Shown in pieces: positions 6,522 through 9,526 of a DNA stretch of 9,526 nt. The position numbers and the translations under genes were made by a program. The notes under the pieces were generated by a model. It did no database searches. It was not told the DNA's origin and saw only the letters and a program-made list of their open reading frames with translations. Position 1 is the first letter of the stretch. Each line of letters opens with the position of its first letter. This DNA comes from Bacillota bacterium (GTDB taxonomy: Bacteria > Bacillota > Clostridia > Christensenellales > CAG-138): assembly GCA_023461495.1 (NCBI GenBank), contig JAEYLA010000040.1, positions 1 to 9,526 of the forward strand, in the 5' to 3' direction.

Positions 6522-6542
6522 GCGCCATGTATGAACATGCGC
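6522..6542. repeat. inverted repeat in the CotH upstream region
   Basis: GCG plus CATGT (6522-6530, with one bulged C) pairs with ACATG plus CGC (6535-6542) around ATGA. It lies about 30 bases upstream of the candidate -35 box, a position used by activator sites. The rest of the 304-base gap (6371-6674) is AT-rich and non-coding. I see no convincing terminator for the AI-2E gene in it. Confidence 0.35.
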
Positions 6543-6674
6543 GTGGACAAAATTCATAAATTGTTTGTTAAGCACAGCAATGAAGCTTATAAAGTCGCAA
6601 AGAGAAAGCGAGAGATTTGTGTCTGCCGCTAAAAAGCTGAACTTTCCGGCTTATAAGTGGAATTGCTGCATGTG

Positions 6675-7823
6675 TCAATCGGAATGGTTTTCCGGCGGGC
6701 CGGCAGACTCGCTTGCCTTCACCCATTCGCGCGTGAGCCGGTAAACGACCGCCGTCACCGGCGTACCCAAGAGCATGCCCCATACGCCAAACAGCCCGCC
6801 GCCGACGATGACGCTAGAGAGCACCCACAATCCGGGCAAGCCCACCGCATTTCCAACCGTACGCGGGTAGATGAGGTTGTTTTCAAGCTGCTGGAGCACA
6901 ATAATAAATACCACAAACCAGACCGCCTGCATGGGTTCAATCACAAGCAGTATCAGCGCGCAGGGCACCGTGCCGATGAGCCCTCCCAATATGGGGATGA
7001 GCGCCGTCACGGCAATGATGGAGCTGATCAAAAGCGCGTAGTGCATTTTAAAAATCGTCATTCCGATAAAGCACAGCGTTCCCAGTATCAGTGCTTCAAT
7101 AAACTGGCCCACGATAAAGCGGCTGAACACGCCGTTTGCAAGACGAAGCACCTCGCTTGTGCGGCGGGTGTTCTTTGCGCCGAACACCGCGGTACAGAGC
7201 CTGCGCACCTGCATGGAAAGCTTATCCTTGTTGTAAAGCATGAAGCCTGAAAGCATGATGGAAAGCAGGAGCTGATACAGCCCGCTTGTAAAGCCTATGG
7301 TAAAATTCAGAGCGCCGCTCACGGCCTGCCCCAATATGCCCTGAATAAACGTGATTGCCTGCCGCCAGAGATCCGTCACCACCTCGCCCACCTCGGGATT
7401 GATGGCAAGGGTAGACAGCATCCCGTCCGCCCAGACCTGGAACCGGTTGAGGTAGCCTGAAAAGTTCATAGCCAGCATCGTAACGCTCTCCACCACACGC
7501 GGCAGAATGAGCGCCCCAAGGCCCACGAGGAACGCGATGACCACAAGATAGGTGCACAGCATGCTCACCCCGCGCCATATGCGCTGGAGTCCCGTTTTGC
7601 GTTCCCAGCTTCCAAAGACTTTGTGCTGGAAAAATTTCATAGGCACATGCAGCACGTATGCTACCGCAAACGCCGTAAATACCGGCGAGAGCACGTGCAT
7701 CACGGAGGAAACCGCCTTCCATATCCCGTCGATCCGGTAAAGGAGCATCAACAACACGATTGCATACGTGATGAGCAGCAGATACTTTCGAAGCCTTGTT
7801 TTCTTGGGGCGGGGTTTTTCCAT
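6675..7823 (-). CDS. AI-2E family membrane transporter
   Basis: A 382-residue polytopic membrane protein of the AI-2E transporter family (formerly UPF0118), which includes the E. coli TqsA exporter and various Na+/H+ antiporters. After a basic N terminus (KKTRLRK), hydrophobic segments lie at about 13-29, 44-60, 86-107, 178-196, 232-256, 261-275, 282-312 and 331-361. An amphipathic loop of about 70 residues sits after the third, as in the family. Signature elements are YNKDKL (197-202), IPILGGLIGTVP (276-287), the QQLENNLIYP stretch (311-320), GNAVGLPGLW (324-333) and GGGLFGVWGMLLGTP (341-355). GAGG five bases before the ATG supports the start. It follows the uridine kinase gene after 101 bases that contain a weak terminator, so joint transcription is possible but not required. 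Family membership is clear; the substrate is not, and autoinducer export should not be assumed. Confidence 0.92.
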   Translation of the reverse strand: MEKPRPKKTRLRKYLLLITYAIVLLMLLYRIDGIWKAVSSVMHVLSPVFTAFAVAYVLHVPMKFFQHKVFGSWERKTGLQRIWRGVSMLCTYLVVIAFLVGLGALILPRVVESVTMLAMNFSGYLNRFQVWADGMLSTLAINPEVGEVVTDLWRQAITFIQGILGQAVSGALNFTIGFTSGLYQLLLSIMLSGFMLYNKDKLSMQVRRLCTAVFGAKNTRRTSEVLRLANGVFSRFIVGQFIEALILGTLCFIGMTIFKMHYALLISSIIAVTALIPILGGLIGTVPCALILLVIEPMQAVWFVVFIIVLQQLENNLIYPRTVGNAVGLPGLWVLSSVIVGGGLFGVWGMLLGTPVTAVVYRLTREWVKASESAGPPENHSD

Positions 7824-7838
7824 TGAAACCTCATTTCC

Positions 7839-7853
7839 CGGCGTGCTCCGCCG
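7839..7853. repeat. short hairpin before the AI-2E gene
   Basis: CGGCG/CGCCG around TGCTC forms a perfect five-pair stem 16 bases upstream of the AI-2E start. It could be a small leader structure, but stems of this size are common in GC-rich gaps. Confidence 0.2.
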
Positions 7854-7883
7854 TACAGGGGCGCTTCCTCATGGCATGCTTAG

Positions 7884-7905
7884 AAAAACATGAAGCGGAG
7901 CTTCA
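7884..7905 (-). terminator. weak intrinsic terminator after the uridine kinase gene
   Basis: On the minus strand TGAAGC/GCTTCA around TCC is followed by TGTTTTTC. It begins 20 bases after the uridine kinase stop. The six-pair stem is short but the T run is in the right place, so partial termination before the AI-2E gene is plausible. Confidence 0.5.
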
Positions 7906-7924
7906 AACCGCCGGAAAGCGCCGC

Positions 7925-8578
7925 TCAGTCGATGCAAATGGACTGCTGATCGTCCTTTTCAAAACGCTCCGCAAGCACCTTGGCGGTCAAATATGCGCTT
8001 ACCGCGTCGATCGCAAGCACATTCTTGCCGCCGCGCATCACGGCAAAGTCCGCATCCTGGATGTATTTCATGATATACTGTTCGTTCATCGGCTTAACGG
8101 TGGAAAGGTACTGCTCCCGGATATTGTCAATATCCCTGCCGCGTTCACGGATATCCCTGCGGATACGCCTGAGCAGGCACACATCGATATCCACATGCAT
8201 GTAGACCTTTAAGGACATCATGGCGCACAGCCGCTCATCCCGGAACATGTGAATACCCTCAAGAAGAAGCACATCCGAAGGCGCAATCATCGTTTCCTCG
8301 CGGTCCGCACGCCTGTGCAGCGTATAGTCATACCCCTTGGCGGTGATGGCGCTTCCGGAAGAAAGCGTGAGCACATCCTTATACAATGCGTCATGGTCAA
8401 ATGCGTCGGGTTCGTCATAGTTGATGCGTACGCGCTGCGCAAAGGTCAGCTCCGGGTGATCGCGGTAATAGCAATCCTGCCCGATCATCTGGCAGGTACA
8501 GGAAAGCGAATCCTTGATACGTTTGGCGAGCGTGCTTTTCCCGCTGCCGCTCATTCCACAAATGCCCACAATCACCAT
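7925..8578 (-). CDS. udk: uridine kinase
   Basis: A 217-residue P-loop kinase of the Udk/phosphoribulokinase family, which phosphorylates uridine and cytidine to their monophosphates in pyrimidine salvage. Visible elements are the Walker A loop GMSGSGKS (8-15), the catalytic region GQDCYYRD (33-40) with D35, NYDEPDAFD (53-61) matching the usual NYDHPDAFD, the YDYTLHRR stretch (83-90), Walker B-like VLLLEGI (103-109), and the arginine-rich lid RRIRRDIRERGRD (137-149). The PM (163-164) and RGGKN (182-186) motifs near the end also fit. The length equals the usual 205-220 residues. The nearest ribosome site (GAGG in a G-rich run) is about 16 bases from this ATG, too far for comfort; a tiny upstream frame may bridge the gap. 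A nucleoside kinase of related specificity is possible, but the motif set favours uridine. Confidence 0.88.
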   Translation of the reverse strand: MVIVGICGMSGSGKSTLAKRIKDSLSCTCQMIGQDCYYRDHPELTFAQRVRINYDEPDAFDHDALYKDVLTLSSGSAITAKGYDYTLHRRADREETMIAPSDVLLLEGIHMFRDERLCAMMSLKVYMHVDIDVCLLRRIRRDIRERGRDIDNIREQYLSTVKPMNEQYIMKYIQDADFAVMRGGKNVLAIDAVSAYLTAKVLAERFEKDDQQSICID

Positions 8579-8589
8579 GCCGTTTTCAT
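8572..8589 (-). CDS. possible five-codon leader frame before udk
   Basis: On the minus strand ATG at 8587-8589 opens a frame coding MKTAW. Its TGA stop (8572-8574) lies just inside udk, so its last codons overlap the udk start. It is five bases from GAGG (8595-8598), a better distance than udk's own ATG. It may serve translational coupling, or it may be chance. Nothing beyond spacing supports it. Confidence 0.2.
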   Translation of the reverse strand: MKTAW

Positions 8590-8615
8590 ATCCCCCTCAT
8601 TTTATGCGCGCTTCT

Positions 8616-8632
8616 GCGCCGACATACGGCGC
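8616..8632. repeat. hairpin in the udk leader region
   Basis: GCGCCG and CGGCGC around ACATA form a perfect six-pair stem 38 bases upstream of the udk start. If transcribed it would lie just before the G-rich ribosome site and could affect its access. Confidence 0.35.
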
Positions 8633-8660
8633 CCAAGCGCACAGCCTTTGTTTTCCATCC

Positions 8661-8679
8661 ATTTGAAAGCCGTTCAAAT
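8661..8679. promoter_or_regulatory. 19-base palindrome upstream of udk
   Basis: ATTTGAA (8661-8667) and TTCAAAT (8673-8679) are perfect inverted arms around AGCCG, about 83 bases before the udk start. The AT-rich symmetric arms resemble an operator for a dimeric repressor. On the minus strand the second half contains TTGAAC, a possible -35 box, although no good -10 box follows. Confidence 0.4.
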
Positions 8680-8683
8680 ACGC

Positions 8684-8702
8684 GGGCGGCCACAGGCCGC
8701 CC
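8684..8702. terminator. perfect GC hairpin, possible terminator of the lipoprotein gene
   Basis: GGGCGGCC/GGCCGCCC around ACA is a very stable eight-pair stem 88 bases beyond the lipoprotein stop. On the minus strand GCGTATTTG follows, without a proper T run. It may stop transcription weakly or insulate udk from the lipoprotein gene. Confidence 0.45.
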
Positions 8703-8735
8703 TATAGCTGGCATAGGCAATATGCATATCGCATG

Positions 8736-8754
8736 GGGCAAACGGCGTTCGCCC
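8736..8754 (-). terminator. hairpin soon after the lipoprotein gene
   Basis: On the minus strand GGGCGAAC and GTTTGCCC pair with one G-U wobble around GCC, 36 bases after the stop codon. No T run follows. Next to it is the ten-base palindrome ATATGCATAT (8720-8729). The position suits a terminator or an mRNA 3'-end stabiliser. Confidence 0.35.
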
Positions 8755-8789
8755 GTAAAGCAACACAGTTAGAACAATTGCCCGAAGTG

Positions 8790-9526
8790 TCAAATGCCGA
8801 ATGCGCGGAAGCGGATTTCCTTTGTCCGTTCCGCAAGGCCCTCCATAGGCAGCGCCTGCAGGTGCACCACAAACGCCGTATCTTCTCCCGGCTGCAGCAC
8901 GGCGTTTCTGGTAAAATACCACACCGCAAGGAGCTTGCCGTTTTCGTCATACATACCGGCATAGACCACGTTGAGATCGCAGTTCTTTACACCCGGGTTT
9001 TTTAAGCCGCCCGAAAGCGTCGCAAAGCCGGGATAGTTCTGTATAAGGCGCACATCGTCCACCGTTAATTGCTGCGCACTTTGCGCTACGCCTTGCGCCG
9101 TGAGTTCCGCCTCCACCGTAAGATTTTCCGGAACACCCCGCGCATCGTCATACGGCAGCCAAAGCGTGCAGTAGGCAATTTCCCCAGGCATGACGATATC
9201 GCTGTTTGCTGCGATTGGCGTAAAATCGCTCGTCTGGCTTCCCCCATTATAGTGGAAGATGAATGTCGCCGCCGACAGTGCGACCGGCGCACTGCCGTCA
9301 TTTCGATAGGCCACCGCGCCGTAAAGCACGCCCGGGAAGTAGGCGGCAACGGCGTCCGCAATGGAAACCGTCCCGTCCTGCGCCTTTGCGTTTGCCGCAA
9401 TGGCCTGGGCCGGTTGCTCCTGCGGCGCTCCCGCAGCAGCCGGCAGCGGGCTTTCTAACGCCGCGCCGATCTCAAGCGCATCCTCTGCGGATTGTTTTGG
9501 GGTGCACCCGGCAAGAAGCAACAGCA
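8790..9526 (-). CDS. putative lipoprotein with two Ig-like domains, 5' end cut
   Basis: The frame is still open at the window edge, so the start and most of the signal peptide are missing. The visible part begins with a lipobox, LLAGC, whose cysteine codon is 9504-9506. This predicts a lipid-anchored protein on the outer face of the membrane. After it comes a disordered stretch of about 45 residues rich in Ala, Pro and Gln. Two beta-rich segments follow (about 64-140 and 163-240, counted from TTG 9521). Both have a VAYRNDG- or GGLKNPG-like turn, then an FIFHYNGG- or MYDENGK-like hairpin, then a PGE turn (112-114 and 211-213). This resembles two copies of the FxLYD-type immunoglobulin-like fold. 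No catalytic motif is visible. I do not recognise a specific family, and the role is unknown. Confidence 0.75.
   Translation of the reverse strand, partial: LLLLAGCTPKQSAEDALEIGAALESPLPAAAGAPQEQPAQAIAANAKAQDGTVSIADAVAAYFPGVLYGAVAYRNDGSAPVALSAATFIFHYNGGSQTSDFTPIAANSDIVMPGEIAYCTLWLPYDDARGVPENLTVEAELTAQGVAQSAQQLTVDDVRLIQNYPGFATLSGGLKNPGVKNCDLNVVYAGMYDENGKLLAVWYFTRNAVLQPGEDTAFVVHLQALPMEGLAERTKEIRFRAFGI

Noticed and set aside
6657..7250. Plus-strand open frame opposite the AI-2E gene
   Set aside because: Its His/Arg/Gln-rich translation is typical of the reverse of a membrane-protein gene.
1..9526. Mobile elements, CRISPR arrays, tRNA or rRNA genes
   Set aside because: I found no transposase or integrase, no evenly spaced direct repeats, and no cloverleaf or rRNA-like stretch on either strand.

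Overview
The window looks like ordinary chromosomal DNA of a moderately GC-rich Bacillota bacterium, most likely of class Clostridia. The evidence is strong AGGAGG-type ribosome sites, frequent TTG starts, short intergenic gaps with hairpin terminators, and a CotH / VTC / DUF4956 gene set. The exact lineage cannot be read from the sequence. I see no phage, transposon, CRISPR, tRNA or rRNA genes.

Layout. Two plus-strand genes come first: a Prx6-type peroxiredoxin (74-742), closed by a perfect hairpin terminator, and a YegS/DagK-like lipid kinase (872-1750) with its own probable promoter. A second hairpin (1791-1817) lies between this lipid kinase gene and a convergent minus-strand operon and could terminate both. 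From 6370 down to 1996 that operon encodes a large membrane-anchored surface protein with three lamin-tail domains, a chitobiase-C-like domain and a CotH kinase domain, then a VTC-domain polyphosphate polymerase, then a DUF4956 multi-pass membrane protein. The three genes are coupled by a start/stop overlap and by a ribosome site that overlaps a stop codon. Upstream of the operon is a 304-base non-coding region with a candidate promoter and two inverted repeats, one of them a near-perfect 25-base palindrome. The remaining genes, also on the minus strand, are an AI-2E-family membrane protein (6675-7823), a uridine kinase (7925-8578) and, cut by the window edge, a lipoprotein (8790-9526). The 210 bases between the last two are crowded with palindromes.

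How they work together. The CotH-VTC-DUF4956 operon is the part worth attention. A cytosolic ATP-to-polyphosphate enzyme, a membrane protein of unknown function and an extracytoplasmic atypical kinase with adhesive domains are made together, which suggests a cell-envelope phosphorylation or polyphosphate system. The families are known and I believe they are often neighbours, but the joint function has, to my knowledge, not been established. The other genes are housekeeping or stress functions: peroxide detoxification, lipid phosphorylation, pyrimidine salvage and membrane transport.
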